Shown: positions 8,719-17,812 of the stretch, one piece after another | Layout of the letters: each line of letters opens with the position of its first letter | Position numbering within the stretch: position 1 is the first letter of the stretch | DNA from: Candidatus Obscuribacterales bacterium | GTDB lineage: Bacteria; Cyanobacteriota; Vampirovibrionia; Obscuribacterales; Obscuribacteraceae | Reading direction: 5' to 3' | Assembly (NCBI GenBank): GCA_031292355.1 | Contig: JARLHI010000007.1 | Span: forward strand, 124,001-188,000 | DNA: 64,000 bases | The notes under the pieces: generated by a model | What the model saw: the letters and a program-made list of their open reading frames with translations, nothing else | Told to the model about the DNA's origin: nothing | The model's database searches: none | Program-made: the position numbers and the translations under genes

Positions 8719-9080
8719 TGTAGCTCGTTAGAATCGGATATAAGCAGCATTTCTCAGCGCTCGCGCGAGCTTGCAAAACCAGATTAGCCCAGTTGACGCT
8801 TCTATCCGTTCGTTCAAGTTATCAAAAGTTGTTTAAGACGGCCTGTAGAAGTCATACTCAAAGCATCTCGATCAAACTTCTCTGGATTACGGCCCAAACA
8901 CAAAACTCCCCATAAAAGTTCACTTCAGCTTCCATCGAATCATGAGCGCCAGGCGCCAGATTAGAAGGGGCTTCAACACACTCCATTTAAATTCGAATCA
9001 ACCTGAAATTTCGTCGCTTTCTCAGCGCTTCAACGACTTGAGATTGCGGTGAACTCACTGTCTGCAAAAGGACAACGACC
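8719..9080. other. Intergenic region before adenine deaminase
   Basis: About 360 bp. The only structure I see is a 12-bp palindrome GCTCGCGCGAGC at about 8759. It probably carries the promoter of the deaminase gene; no small ORF with an SD was found. Confidence 0.4.
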
Positions 9081-10142
9081 ATGATGGATCTCCATACCTT
9101 CTGCCGCGGCTGCCCGATGTGCGAAGTCCACGTCCACTTCGAGGGAACGCTGGAAGACAACCAAGCCGAGCTAATCGCCAGTCGCAACGACATCAAGCTC
9201 ACCCGCCCACGCATCCTCGATATGCGCCCCGGCTTTCAATATTCCAGCCTGCAAGACTTCCTCGACCCTTACTATGAAGCGTGCTCCGTACTGCTGTACG
9301 AGAACGACTTCCGCGACGTCGCTTACGAATTTCTCAAGAAGCAGTCGGCAGGTAATGTTCGCCACACCGACATGTTCTTCGACCCGCAGGCGCATATTTC
9401 ACGCACGAATCCACGCACCGGACGTAAAATCACATTCGGGACGGTGATTCGTGGCATTCGCAAAGGCATCAAGGACGCCAACCGCGATTTCGGCGTCACC
9501 TGCAACCTCGTGATGTGCATCCTGCGACACCTGACAGAAAAAGATGCACTCGAATGCTTTGCACAGGCGGTGCCTTATCTCAAATGGATCACGGCACTCG
9601 GCCTGGATTCTGGCGAGCGCGGCAACCCACCAAGAAAGTTCAAGCGCGTATTTGCGCTTGCTCGAGCCTGTGGTCTGCCCGTGCGTGCTCACGCAGGTGA
9701 GGAGGGTCCAGCGGCTTACATCTGGCAGACCCTTAAGGTCCTGAAGGGCACCATCATCGATCACGGCGTCGCTTGTGTTGATGATGAAGCCCTCATGGTT
9801 TATCTGCGCGACAACCAGATACCACTCACCATGTGTTCGCTCTCATCGCTGCGCTTACGTGTGATCAATACGTTAGCGCAGTACCCCGTGGGGAGACTTC
9901 TATTATTCGGACTGCTTGTCACTTTGAACTCCGACGATCCGGCCTACTTCGGCGGTTATCTGAAAGACGTTTTGATTGCGACAGCCGAGGCTCAGAATCT
10001 CACGATTCACGACATCTATAAGCTTGCCCGTAACAGCTGGCTGGCATCCTACTGCACCGACGCCCAGAAGTCTGCTGGAATTGCCGATTTGGATGACTTC
10101 TATAAGCTGGCGCTAACACCTGCACTTACAGCTGTTGCGTAA
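9081..10142 (+). CDS. Adenosine/adenine deaminase family protein
   Basis: Zinc-dependent purine deaminase of the amidohydrolase superfamily, 353 aa. Metal and catalytic motifs are in order: H17-V-H19 (HVHFEG), H204-A-G-E207, H228 in IIDHGV, and NSDDPAYFGGY with D285/D286. The NSDDPAYFGGY segment and an xLSx metal-site loop (MCSLSSLRL) match the adenine deaminase branch better than classical adenosine deaminase, so adenine to hypoxanthine is the likelier reaction. The usual CPLSN motif reads CSLSS here, a mild deviation. AAAGGA precedes the tandem ATG-ATG start, and a strong terminator follows. Confidence 0.88.
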   Translation: MMDLHTFCRGCPMCEVHVHFEGTLEDNQAELIASRNDIKLTRPRILDMRPGFQYSSLQDFLDPYYEACSVLLYENDFRDVAYEFLKKQSAGNVRHTDMFFDPQAHISRTNPRTGRKITFGTVIRGIRKGIKDANRDFGVTCNLVMCILRHLTEKDALECFAQAVPYLKWITALGLDSGERGNPPRKFKRVFALARACGLPVRAHAGEEGPAAYIWQTLKVLKGTIIDHGVACVDDEALMVYLRDNQIPLTMCSLSSLRLRVINTLAQYPVGRLLLFGLLVTLNSDDPAYFGGYLKDVLIATAEAQNLTIHDIYKLARNSWLASYCTDAQKSAGIADLDDFYKLALTPALTAVA

Positions 10143-10158
10143 CCAAATCTGGCGGAAG

Positions 10159-10196
10159 AGTAAGCGTTCGGGCACTCAGCCTAGCGCTTACTTTTT
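10159..10196 (+). terminator. Rho-independent terminator of the deaminase gene
   Basis: AGTAAGCG pairs with CGCTTACT across an 18-nt loop, followed by TTTT. Confidence 0.8.
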
Positions 10197-10572
10197 GGAC
10201 AAAACTTTGCCGAAAACAAAAAAAAGACGAAACCAACGCATTTGGATCTAGCGCAAGCTAGCGGCTTCCTAAAGGTCGTCGAAATAGCCCCAGCTTGATC
10301 ACACTCGTTGCCAAGACACGCACTCTACGACCATTTTGAGTAGAACTTGCCCATGCAAACGTTGTAAGACTAAGTCCAACCTACTTTTCCTTTGAAAGCC
10401 CCTACACGAACCAGACATAACTGAAACCTGCAAATAACAGACCAGTATTGACGCTCACGCGAGGTAGAGCCGGATTTAGACCGAACATCTCTAATTCGGA
10501 CTTTCTCTCCATGCCTGGGCATTGTTGGAAACTCGAAGGACTTCTTGCCAACCCGCAACAGGAGTTTTGATT

Positions 10573-10866
10573 ATGTCAAAATGCACCAAACACTATGTAA
10601 CCGTTGAAACGCTGAAAGCGAAAATCGACTCCGGCATGTATTCAACGGAACAGCGCAATTATCTGATTCGCATGAGCGCTCGGATGTCTCAAATCGGTAC
10701 TCAAATCGACACTGTCGTCTCGCGCACCTACATTGCCGCTGGATCGTTTGCGATGCCTATTTCTTTCAACGTTCCCGTCTATGGCATCACCAGGCAGAAA
10801 TTCGCCGCCATGTTTCGCCATCTGACCGAGCTACCGCCACCCGTTCCGCCTCGTCGTCACTACTAA
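10573..10866 (+). CDS. Small hypothetical protein (97 aa)
   Basis: Unknown 97-aa protein. The start at 10573 is chosen because AGGAG lies 8 nt upstream; the open frame reaches back to 10522 without an SD. The first half is a helical basic region (VETLKAKIDSG, YLIRMSARMSQ) and the C-terminus is Pro-rich and basic (ELPPPVPPRRHY). There is no membrane segment. A strong terminator makes it a single-gene unit. Confidence 0.6.
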   Translation: MSKCTKHYVTVETLKAKIDSGMYSTEQRNYLIRMSARMSQIGTQIDTVVSRTYIAAGSFAMPISFNVPVYGITRQKFAAMFRHLTELPPPVPPRRHY

Positions 10867-10888
10867 ATAGCAAGTCGTTTGCTATGCC

Positions 10889-10933
10889 AAAGAATCAGAA
10901 AAAGAGAACGCCGAACTTTTCTGATTCTTTTTT
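10889..10933 (+). terminator. Rho-independent terminator
   Basis: AAAGAATCAGAAAA and TTTTCTGATTCTTT form a 14-bp stem ending in a T run, just after the 97-aa gene. Confidence 0.9.
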
Positions 10934-11048
10934 GCCTTACTATTTTAGGCAAAGTCAGGCAAAAACAAAGAAGACTGGGGTGCCTGAGCACAACAATCTC
11001 CTTTGCGAATCGCCGAACGACTCAATGTTACTTCTATCTGCTAGCTGG

Positions 11049-11534
11049 CTACGTACTCAAACCACCGGCTCGCCTGGTAGCGAAGAAATTGAGGACGCCC
11101 AACCCAGCAACTAGGACAGCCGCAAAAGCCGCTACCAAGCTCCATGCTTTAAGTTGGATCAACTCGTTGCCCCAATTAACCGCGCTCATGCATGTGCCGA
11201 CGATCGTCGCTGCACCCAAATACGCGACGACACCGGCCACTGAGCCATATTTCATACCGAAGCTCTCGGAATAACCGAAACGGTCGCGCGACGGTCGCAA
11301 GCTCTTCCATAAAAACCAGGCTAAGTAAGGCGCCAAAAGTGGCAGTATTATCATTAGGGGTCCCTCGTTCTGAGCTCCCTGCGCCCCGTCCATGAACTTC
11401 ATGCCGCAGATGAAGATGAAAGCAGCAGAAACAGAGCCGATGAAGACTGATAGACTCAGCGCTGCAGCAGACAAAATTTGCAATCGTCGCGCTAAGCTTC
11501 CGCTCCTAGTTTGCGGGATTATATCGTAAGACAT
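11049..11534 (-). CDS. Four-pass membrane protein (161 aa), unknown
   Basis: 161-aa protein with four hydrophobic segments (about residues 20-45, 58-78, 95-118 and 128-150) and short charged loops (KSLRPSRDRFGYSESF between the second and third). I do not recognise the family. The start at 11534 is chosen for AAGGAAA 7 nt upstream; the open frame extends further to 11741 without support. It is downstream of, and in the same direction as, the catalase-like gene, with a 140-bp gap. Confidence 0.65.
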   Translation of the reverse strand: MSYDIIPQTRSGSLARRLQILSAAALSLSVFIGSVSAAFIFICGMKFMDGAQGAQNEGPLMIILPLLAPYLAWFLWKSLRPSRDRFGYSESFGMKYGSVAGVVAYLGAATIVGTCMSAVNWGNELIQLKAWSLVAAFAAVLVAGLGVLNFFATRRAGGLST

Positions 11535-11676
11535 CTTGATTTCCTTGTGTAAAGCCATTGCTTTAGGCAAATACCATGCTTGAAAAACTTCTCTTACTGA
11601 GCAGACTCTTTTGGCAGAGAAGAACCAGAGCGTGCGGCGCATCAAGAATATTCTCGAAGCGCCGCACGCAAGGTTG

Positions 11677-12681
11677 TTAAGACCGATGGAACGGACAACC
11701 GTTCCCTTTGGGCTGATTTTGCGAAGCGTTGACACCGTCACGCCATTCGAAATCAGACTTGTAAACGAGTTGCCGCAGCCGATTTGCCCAGCCGAGCGGT
11801 CGATGCTCTGCAGTCACCCGCCAGGGGTTGAACGACAGAGCCTCTCCACTCGATTCGAGCAATGGCACATTACCACGCTGCTTGATGTCCAAAGTCGCCA
11901 GAGCGACGAAGGGGCCGCTCCACTGCACAGTCGGGTCCTCGATCGGATCGCTTTCGGTCTGCAATTGCACGCAGAAGGTAAAGCGAGTCGAGCGATTGCG
12001 CAGAGTCTTTTCGACGGCGTGCATCAGATACTCTTTGTCGAAAACATTCGGAAAAGAGAGCGTGGGGCTCAGTTCAGTCGGAATGAGCGCGTATTTGACT
12101 GCTTTACCCTCACCGAAGAGATAGGGACTTTGCGAATAATAGGCCGTCGTAAGAGGATTTTTCACCAGCTTGAAAAGCGAGGCGAGCAAGCGCTTCGTGT
12201 CGGCTGGATATTGGCGAAACAACTGAATAAAGCTGTTCTTGCCGACCAGATCATGCACAGGCACATAGTCTTCGACATCAGCGATGAAGAAGGTCTGATT
12301 GTTGGCCATGAGGAAATCAGCGCTATCGGAGTCTTCCTGCCCGTTGAGCAACTTCTTGCCGGTAACGCCTTTGAGCTTGAGAGCAATGCCCCTAACGTTC
12401 GGCAGAATATCAGCCATGGAATTGGGCGTGCCATTGGAGAAACGAATCAGAGTGTCGTAAGAGCGAGGCTCAGCGAACAGACCGACAGCGTATTCCGCGG
12501 GCAGACCAGACAAAACGGTGAACACCCCCTCGACCGTTCCATGGGAGAAGGCATGCACATCGCGCCTGGCTACTGTGCCTGGCTTGTGAGCTTTCACTTG
12601 ATCGACGATGATGGATTGCACGATGGCTTTGATGATGCCGGCTTCGGTGGGTTTCACTTGTTCTTGAGCGAGTCTAAACAT
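11677..12681 (-). CDS. Catalase-family haem protein
   Basis: 334-aa protein related to the catalase superfamily, of the short branch without the C-terminal domains of true catalases. Recognisable parts are the segment RDVHAFSHGTVEGVFTV, the RFSNGTP ... NVRGIALKL region that forms the haem distal side in catalases, and YYSQSPYLFGEGKAVKYALIP. It may act as a peroxidase- or hydroperoxide-metabolising enzyme; classical catalase activity is uncertain. The start at 12681 is chosen because AAAGG lies 7 nt upstream. The opposite strand also shows a long open frame (11611-12702), which I take as a shadow. Confidence 0.8.
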   Translation of the reverse strand: MFRLAQEQVKPTEAGIIKAIVQSIIVDQVKAHKPGTVARRDVHAFSHGTVEGVFTVLSGLPAEYAVGLFAEPRSYDTLIRFSNGTPNSMADILPNVRGIALKLKGVTGKKLLNGQEDSDSADFLMANNQTFFIADVEDYVPVHDLVGKNSFIQLFRQYPADTKRLLASLFKLVKNPLTTAYYSQSPYLFGEGKAVKYALIPTELSPTLSFPNVFDKEYLMHAVEKTLRNRSTRFTFCVQLQTESDPIEDPTVQWSGPFVALATLDIKQRGNVPLLESSGEALSFNPWRVTAEHRPLGWANRLRQLVYKSDFEWRDGVNASQNQPKGNGCPFHRS

Positions 12682-12721
12682 GGTCAAGCCTTTCAGGATT
12701 GAGTTCACGGCGGTTGCGGCG

Positions 12722-12916
12722 ATGTATCTATTCGACTCCGACGATGAAGACGATGCGTCACATCTACGAGAAATCGAATTGATGGAAGAGTTTGTGGGCT
12801 ATGAGCACCAGAAAGAGTTGTTGCAGGGAATTGAAGTTAGACTCCTTCAACCTACGCTTTGCACTCGATTTAATTCCACAAACTACGATTATCTTTTGCC
12901 TACTAATGACAATTAA
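12722..12916 (+). CDS. Doubtful small acidic ORF (64 aa)
   Basis: The frame from ATG 12722 encodes an acidic peptide (LFDSDDEDDASHLREIELM and onward) with coding-like composition, but it has no SD and its 5' side overlaps the divergent catalase-like gene. It is the only candidate in the 300-bp gap before the RraB-like gene, and may be a remnant. Confidence 0.25.
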   Translation: MYLFDSDDEDDASHLREIELMEEFVGYEHQKELLQGIEVRLLQPTLCTRFNSTNYDYLLPTNDN

Positions 12917-12985
12917 TGGCATTACGGACGCAAATCGCCTAGCGCAACTTTGCTAGATTTTGACTAAGTAATAATTGGGCTCGAA

Positions 12986-14266
12986 TTATTTCGTCGTCGG
13001 CAAATCGGGCGACCATCCGTCGTAAACACAAGCGTATTCATCGGCGAGTCCCATCATAAAAGCAGCATTCTTCTCTGCGCCTGCGTCTTCAGGACTCTGG
13101 CTGACTCTGACCTTCATCGTCCAATAATCGATCTTGACACCGTCCGCTTCAATCGGCGCAAATACATCTACTTCAAAGCCCTGATCTGCCAAATTCTGTC
13201 CCAATCCAGTGATGGCGTGATGGGTATCGGCATAGAAACAATGATCGACTTCGCAAGCCGTGGCTGTATCTATATTTTGCTCTCTAAGCGAATTGAGCAA
13301 ATCCTGTGAACGCAAGAATTGCTCTTCGATTCGCGCCTTGATCTCATCAAAATTCAAAGCATTAACAGCGTCTTCAATGTCACCCCCAGGTCGACTCACG
13401 GCTCCTGCTCCATTCACCCTGGATTTTATGAAACTCTGTAATTCATCGGCGCACTCCATCGCCGCCCCTACTAAAATCGTACCTTTGCTCGTTTTGACAG
13501 TAAAGCCCTCTGGCAAAAGCGGCATAGGCAGGCCAACTCTTTTGATATCAGCCCAGGCAATCATCCTTTTGCCCAAATAGGTCGTAATCACAAGGCCAGC
13601 CTTTGTTGTTTCAATGCTTCTGGGCATCGCGGCTACAACCTGCATACGCCAGGCAAACACAAGTGTTATGGCGGCACAAAAAACTAGAAGTAAGACTGTG
13701 TCTGTATTGTTATGACTGAAGTGCATTCTCGCCACGAAAAAAAACCAGAACACTATCGCAAAAACGACCGCCGCAAGCGATTGCAAAAACTGCAAGGCAA
13801 AAGCCAGGCGGTCGTAAATAAAATGTCGATGAGTACTACGCAGCCGTCCGGCGCTGGGCGGCAAACGGTTAGTAATCTCTGTCACCAGGTCGTCTATTTT
13901 GCTTAAGAGCACGGGAAACGATAGTTCATCATCTTCCGCTTCTACCACAAAACGGAGCCAGGCCCAGGAAGAGCGTCTGCTCAAATTTGTAATTTTGCTC
14001 CACTCTAGTGTGTGATTTTTAAGTAGCGAATGAGTGGTCAAACCAGTATCAGTCGTAGTCACAAGCCATGTAATGAAACCAAACCAGGGCAAAAGGACAG
14101 CCCCGATGCCAGCTAGACACCAGAGCATTGCCTTGACGGCCGCTGGATAGGCTGGCAAAGCGCCATTAAGCTGCAGACAAACCGGTATAGCAACAAAGAG
14201 AGTGCAGACTGTAGCCTCAGCAAGTATCCGCGCTAAAACCATTGTTTTTAAGCGGTAACGTGCCAT
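12986..14266 (-). CDS. Membrane protein with PH-like region and C-terminal RraB-like domain
   Basis: 426-aa protein. The N-terminal half has two pairs of hydrophobic segments (about 10-60 and 155-210), each followed by a short beta-rich stretch resembling bacterial PH-like domains. The C-terminal 130 residues resemble the regulator of RNase E activity B fold: an N-terminal helix, FYADTHHAITGLGQNLADQGFEV, a WTMKVRVSQSPED strand, and the hallmark ending EYACVYDGWSP. RraB in proteobacteria is a small soluble RNase E inhibitor, so a membrane-tethered version would be unusual. GGAGAGG precedes the ATG. Confidence 0.72.
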   Translation of the reverse strand: MARYRLKTMVLARILAEATVCTLFVAIPVCLQLNGALPAYPAAVKAMLWCLAGIGAVLLPWFGFITWLVTTTDTGLTTHSLLKNHTLEWSKITNLSRRSSWAWLRFVVEAEDDELSFPVLLSKIDDLVTEITNRLPPSAGRLRSTHRHFIYDRLAFALQFLQSLAAVVFAIVFWFFFVARMHFSHNNTDTVLLLVFCAAITLVFAWRMQVVAAMPRSIETTKAGLVITTYLGKRMIAWADIKRVGLPMPLLPEGFTVKTSKGTILVGAAMECADELQSFIKSRVNGAGAVSRPGGDIEDAVNALNFDEIKARIEEQFLRSQDLLNSLREQNIDTATACEVDHCFYADTHHAITGLGQNLADQGFEVDVFAPIEADGVKIDYWTMKVRVSQSPEDAGAEKNAAFMMGLADEYACVYDGWSPDLPTTK

Positions 14267-14550
14267 GCCTCTCCATTTATTGTTAGTTGAGCATCGATTT
14301 TCAGATAGTTTAGGGCACTGAAAGGAATTTCAGAAGACAAGAGTTGCCAAGATGGCGCAGCTATTTTAAGCGTATTCGCCAACTGGGCATTTTTTTAGGT
14401 GCCAAGAGGCTAAAAAACTAGGTTCTGTTGATGAGAACGTATAGGTTATCTTTATAATCCACCTCAACCACACAAGAGCGCGCGCAGCCCCGAGCTTAAT
14501 CCCCTATAATTCAATAAGAAAAGCCAGAATCAATTCAGGGAGATTCTCAG

Positions 14551-14964
14551 ATGTGGCGAGCGTTATTTTTTCTGACCAACCCGATTTTCGCGCTCACACT
14601 CAGCTTCTTCGTGCTTGGACGGGTCAGTGGCTGGTTTTCTTTAGCTAACAAATTCCCTCAGATTACTGACTACCAGGGCGATTGGGAAAATTTTCAATCG
14701 GTTTCGCTGCAAGGCATTTCTTTTAATCGCTGCCTGTCCATAGGCATCAACGCGAAAGCTCTTTTTCTACGACCGTGCTTTCCGTTGAGTTATGTTTTTT
14801 CGCCTCTAGAAATTCCTTGGACAGATATTGCAAACGTCAAAAGATCAGAAAACTTCTGGTCGAAAAACGTGCACCTGCGCATCGATGATCCAAATGTGAT
14901 GCTCACACTGAAAGAACAACAGTTGCGTCGAGCGCTTCCATATGTCGCTCTAGATGCGACTTAA
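14551..14964 (+). CDS. Small membrane-anchored protein with PH-like half
   Basis: 137-aa protein: one N-terminal membrane segment (residues 5-35), then a beta-rich part with SIGINAKALFLRP and IPWTDIANVKRSENFW, a pattern typical of small bacterial PH-like domains in which a WxDI strand follows a turn. AGGGAG lies 8 nt upstream. It shares this style with the divergent gene at 12986-14266. Function unknown. Confidence 0.65.
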   Translation: MWRALFFLTNPIFALTLSFFVLGRVSGWFSLANKFPQITDYQGDWENFQSVSLQGISFNRCLSIGINAKALFLRPCFPLSYVFSPLEIPWTDIANVKRSENFWSKNVHLRIDDPNVMLTLKEQQLRRALPYVALDAT

Positions 14965-15115
14965 GCAAAAAGAAAATAAAATTCCTGAACGCGTAAGAAC
15001 TTATTGAGACCCTGCTGACTAACTCATTGTCGCTGGTCTTCCAACATCCAACGCTGCTTTAACCGGTCGAGGTCGCCTATCCAAGCGTCTTGTGACCAAG
15101 CTAAGGACTTAAGTC

Positions 15116-16519
15116 ATGAATCGCTTCGACCTCTCTGTCAAGAGTGGTTGGGGGCGCAGCTCACTGCTGGCTGTTCTTGCCTGCTTGTTGCTTTGCGCCT
15201 TCACTACCACTGACGCCGACGCTCGTTATCGCCACCATTATCAGGGACAGACAAGGCACCACACGCGGCACCATCCGCCACTCCATGCTCCGCCGGTCAC
15301 TGCTCCTGCGCCCGTTACACCAACAACGGCGACGGCTCCCGCTTCGCCTACCACAACCACAACAACAACAACAACAACAACTGCCCCAGCCGCCGCTTCG
15401 ACTGGTCGACTGGAAGGCTACCTCTTCGAGGATCTCCTGTCGGGACAGATAGCAGCTGCAGCAGCGGACCAGCCGGTGTTCAATCCTGCCTCCAACACGA
15501 AAGTGGCAACTACCCTCACTCTCTTGCAGACATTCTCCCCTGATTACAAATTTACGACCGACATCCGCACGGATGGCATCATTGACGCGAAAGGCGTGCT
15601 CCAGGGCAACCTTTACGTCAGCGGTCGCTATCTCCTCTTTGGCGACGACCAGGCCAAAGAGTTGCTAAGACGTCTGCAGAAAAAGAGAATCAAGGCGGTG
15701 TCTGGCAATCTCGTTATCTCGTCCGATTTCACCATGAATGTGACGGAAGACGGGTTTGTTGCTTCCAATCATTTGCTCAAAATCCTCGACCCACCGAAAT
15801 TCGGCTCTCAGGACGTGGTCAAAATTATCCATAAAAGGCACCACACCTACAAAGTCGTAATCAAGTCGACAGCGCCTTTCATCAACTTCACGGGCAATGT
15901 GGTGACAGGCTCGCCGCCAGCATCTTCGGTGCTGTTGGTGCAGAATATCTCGCCACCGCTAAAAGACTTGCTCAAGGAGATGCTCTGCTACTCCAACAAT
16001 GACATGGCAGAACGCTTCGGCAAAATGATTGGCGGTCCCGATGCTGTCACCAAGGAAGTCGTCAGTCTCGGCGTCGACCCCAGTGAAGTCAATTTTGCTT
16101 CCACTAGCGGGTTGCTCATCAATCGCATGTCTCCGCGAGCGATGATGGCCGTCATCCGAGCGCTGCGCCTGAAACTGGAGCAGAACAAGCTGGAGCTGTC
16201 CGATCTCCTTACTGTCTCTGGTATCGATGCTGGTACCATGCACAATCGTCTTAACTGGTCCCCGGTACGTGGTTCGGTCATATCGAAAACCGGCACGTTG
16301 GCTCCAACAGACAAAGGTGTTACGGCACTTTCAGGCGAACTGCATACCAACCAGGGCGTGTTCTTATTCGTCATCTTCGAGATTCATGGCGATGTATCGA
16401 CGTTCCGTCAACGCGAAGACTCTCTTGTCGCTCAATTCGAGCAAGCACACGGGGGCGCAAAGGCGATTCGTTATACACCCATTATTCCGCGAGTAAACGG
16501 AGAAGAGACCTGGCAGTAG
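15116..16519 (+). CDS. dacB: D-alanyl-D-alanine carboxypeptidase/endopeptidase, PBP4 type (peptidase S13)
   Basis: Periplasmic peptidoglycan hydrolase that trims or cleaves peptide cross-links. The 467-aa precursor has a signal segment (about 13-36), a low-complexity His/Pro/Thr region (38-96) and the S13 domain. Active-site motifs are S126-x-x-K129 (NPASNTK), the SNN box (CYSNNDMAERFGK) and KTG (ISKTGTL). The Thr tract is encoded by an ACA microsatellite, so its length may vary between strains. A strong terminator follows directly. Confidence 0.92.
   Translation: MNRFDLSVKSGWGRSSLLAVLACLLLCAFTTTDADARYRHHYQGQTRHHTRHHPPLHAPPVTAPAPVTPTTATAPASPTTTTTTTTTTTAPAAASTGRLEGYLFEDLLSGQIAAAAADQPVFNPASNTKVATTLTLLQTFSPDYKFTTDIRTDGIIDAKGVLQGNLYVSGRYLLFGDDQAKELLRRLQKKRIKAVSGNLVISSDFTMNVTEDGFVASNHLLKILDPPKFGSQDVVKIIHKRHHTYKVVIKSTAPFINFTGNVVTGSPPASSVLLVQNISPPLKDLLKEMLCYSNNDMAERFGKMIGGPDAVTKEVVSLGVDPSEVNFASTSGLLINRMSPRAMMAVIRALRLKLEQNKLELSDLLTVSGIDAGTMHNRLNWSPVRGSVISKTGTLAPTDKGVTALSGELHTNQGVFLFVIFEIHGDVSTFRQREDSLVAQFEQAHGGAKAIRYTPIIPRVNGEETWQ
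15351..15382 (+). repeat. ACA trinucleotide microsatellite inside dacB
   Basis: Nearly perfect (ACA)n / (CCA)n tract coding for the poly-Thr part of the signal-peptide-proximal linker. It stays in frame and could vary by slippage. Confidence 0.8.
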
Positions 16520-16531
16520 TGGAAACTAAAC

Positions 16532-16570
16532 GATGCAGGCGATGAGCAATTGTCGCCTGCATCAATTTTT
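16532..16570 (+). terminator. Rho-independent terminator of dacB
   Basis: GATGCAGGCGA pairs perfectly with TCGCCTGCATC across a 10-nt loop, then AATTTTT. It lies between convergent dacB and the chromate transporter. Confidence 0.92.
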
Positions 16571-16598
16571 AAACACAACCTTGCCGAAAAAAATTATT

Positions 16599-17798
16599 TC
16601 AAGAAGAAAATACGACCCGAAAAAGCAAACCGACAATGGCTCCTCCGAGCATCAACCAGAGGGGATTCACTCGTTTGTAAAAGAGAAAAATTAAAGTAGC
16701 TACGGCAATACAGATACCCTTAAGATCATGACAGGCATCTGCCACCATCTGCAGCATCACAGCGATCATCAATGCCACAGCGGCGGCACTAGCTGAGTCC
16801 AGAAAGGCCGATGCCAGCAGTGAAGACCGGATTGTCTTAACAAATGGTGCCGTAATCGCCACAAAAACGAAAGCAGGCAAAAACATCCCGATTGTTGCGA
16901 TACATGCGCCGAACAAGCCGCCCAGTAGAAAACCAATAAACGTTGCCGTTATAAAAAATGGTCCGGGTGTAATTTGCCCGATCGCAATGGCATCAAGCAA
17001 CTGAGAAGAAGTCAACCAGTGACAGTTCTCGACCAGATCACTGCGAAGGAATGCAAGCAGTACGTAGCCGCCACCATACAGAAGAGAACCCGTTTTGGCA
17101 AAGTAGAGAAATAAGTTTGACGGAGTGTAGACCAAACCTTTCGACGATATGCGAGTCACACTCAACAACAATGCAAGTAAGACTGTGCAAACGACACAAA
17201 TTGCACTAAGGACACGAATTTGGCGAGCCGAGGGATTTTTATAAAACTCCCACACACAGGCGAGCATGCCCCATCCAAACAATATTACTGGTACACCCAC
17301 CCCTGCCAAAAATAGAATCGCTGAGCTTGCAGCGACCGCAATCAAAAACCTGTTTTTTAAAGCAGTTAAAGCAAGAGACAAGACTGCCTGCAAGACGATT
17401 ACGACAATGACAGGCTTGAGTCCGTACAAAATGGCTTGCACCGCCTCCAACTGGCTGAAGCGTAAATAAAGAGAAGAAATTAAAACGACCAGACAGAACG
17501 CCGGCAAAATGAAACTGACACCGGCAATCACCAGACCAGGTATGCCGCGCAACTTATAGCCTACATGCATCGCCAGTTCCGTCGAACTGGGGCCGGGAAT
17601 CAAGTTAGCTGCACCAAGCAAATCTAAAAATTCGTCGCGATTGAGCCACTTGCGGTCGCGCACCAATTGCGACTCCATAAGAGCTATATGAACCGCCGGT
17701 CCACCAAAAGCCGTGGCACCAAGTGTCAGGAACACTGAAATCAGCTCAAAAAAACTGCAAGCCGCCGATAGTCTTGTCGCGTCATCAGCAGTAGCCAT
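16599..17798 (-). CDS. chrA: Chromate transporter family protein (CHR, two-domain)
   Basis: Predicted inner-membrane anion transporter that exports chromate in characterised members. The 399-aa protein is the long, duplicated form. The N-terminal half contains the CHR signature FGGPAVHIALME ... LIPGPSSTELAMHVGY, and the second half repeats it as AIGQITPGPFFITATF. About 10-12 hydrophobic segments are visible. AGGGG lies in the 14-bp gap after the upstream S41 protease gene, so the two are probably one operon. Chromate as substrate is inferred from the family only. Confidence 0.92.
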   Translation of the reverse strand: MATADDATRLSAACSFFELISVFLTLGATAFGGPAVHIALMESQLVRDRKWLNRDEFLDLLGAANLIPGPSSTELAMHVGYKLRGIPGLVIAGVSFILPAFCLVVLISSLYLRFSQLEAVQAILYGLKPVIVVIVLQAVLSLALTALKNRFLIAVAASSAILFLAGVGVPVILFGWGMLACVWEFYKNPSARQIRVLSAICVVCTVLLALLLSVTRISSKGLVYTPSNLFLYFAKTGSLLYGGGYVLLAFLRSDLVENCHWLTSSQLLDAIAIGQITPGPFFITATFIGFLLGGLFGACIATIGMFLPAFVFVAITAPFVKTIRSSLLASAFLDSASAAAVALMIAVMLQMVADACHDLKGICIAVATLIFLFYKRVNPLWLMLGGAIVGLLFRVVFSS

Positions 17799-17812
17799 TT
17801 ATCCCCTGAATT

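Noticed and set aside
11611..12702. Long plus-strand ORF (363 aa) over the catalase-like gene
   Set aside because: The minus strand encodes a recognisable family with a good SD; the plus-strand translation has no domain and non-protein-like composition.
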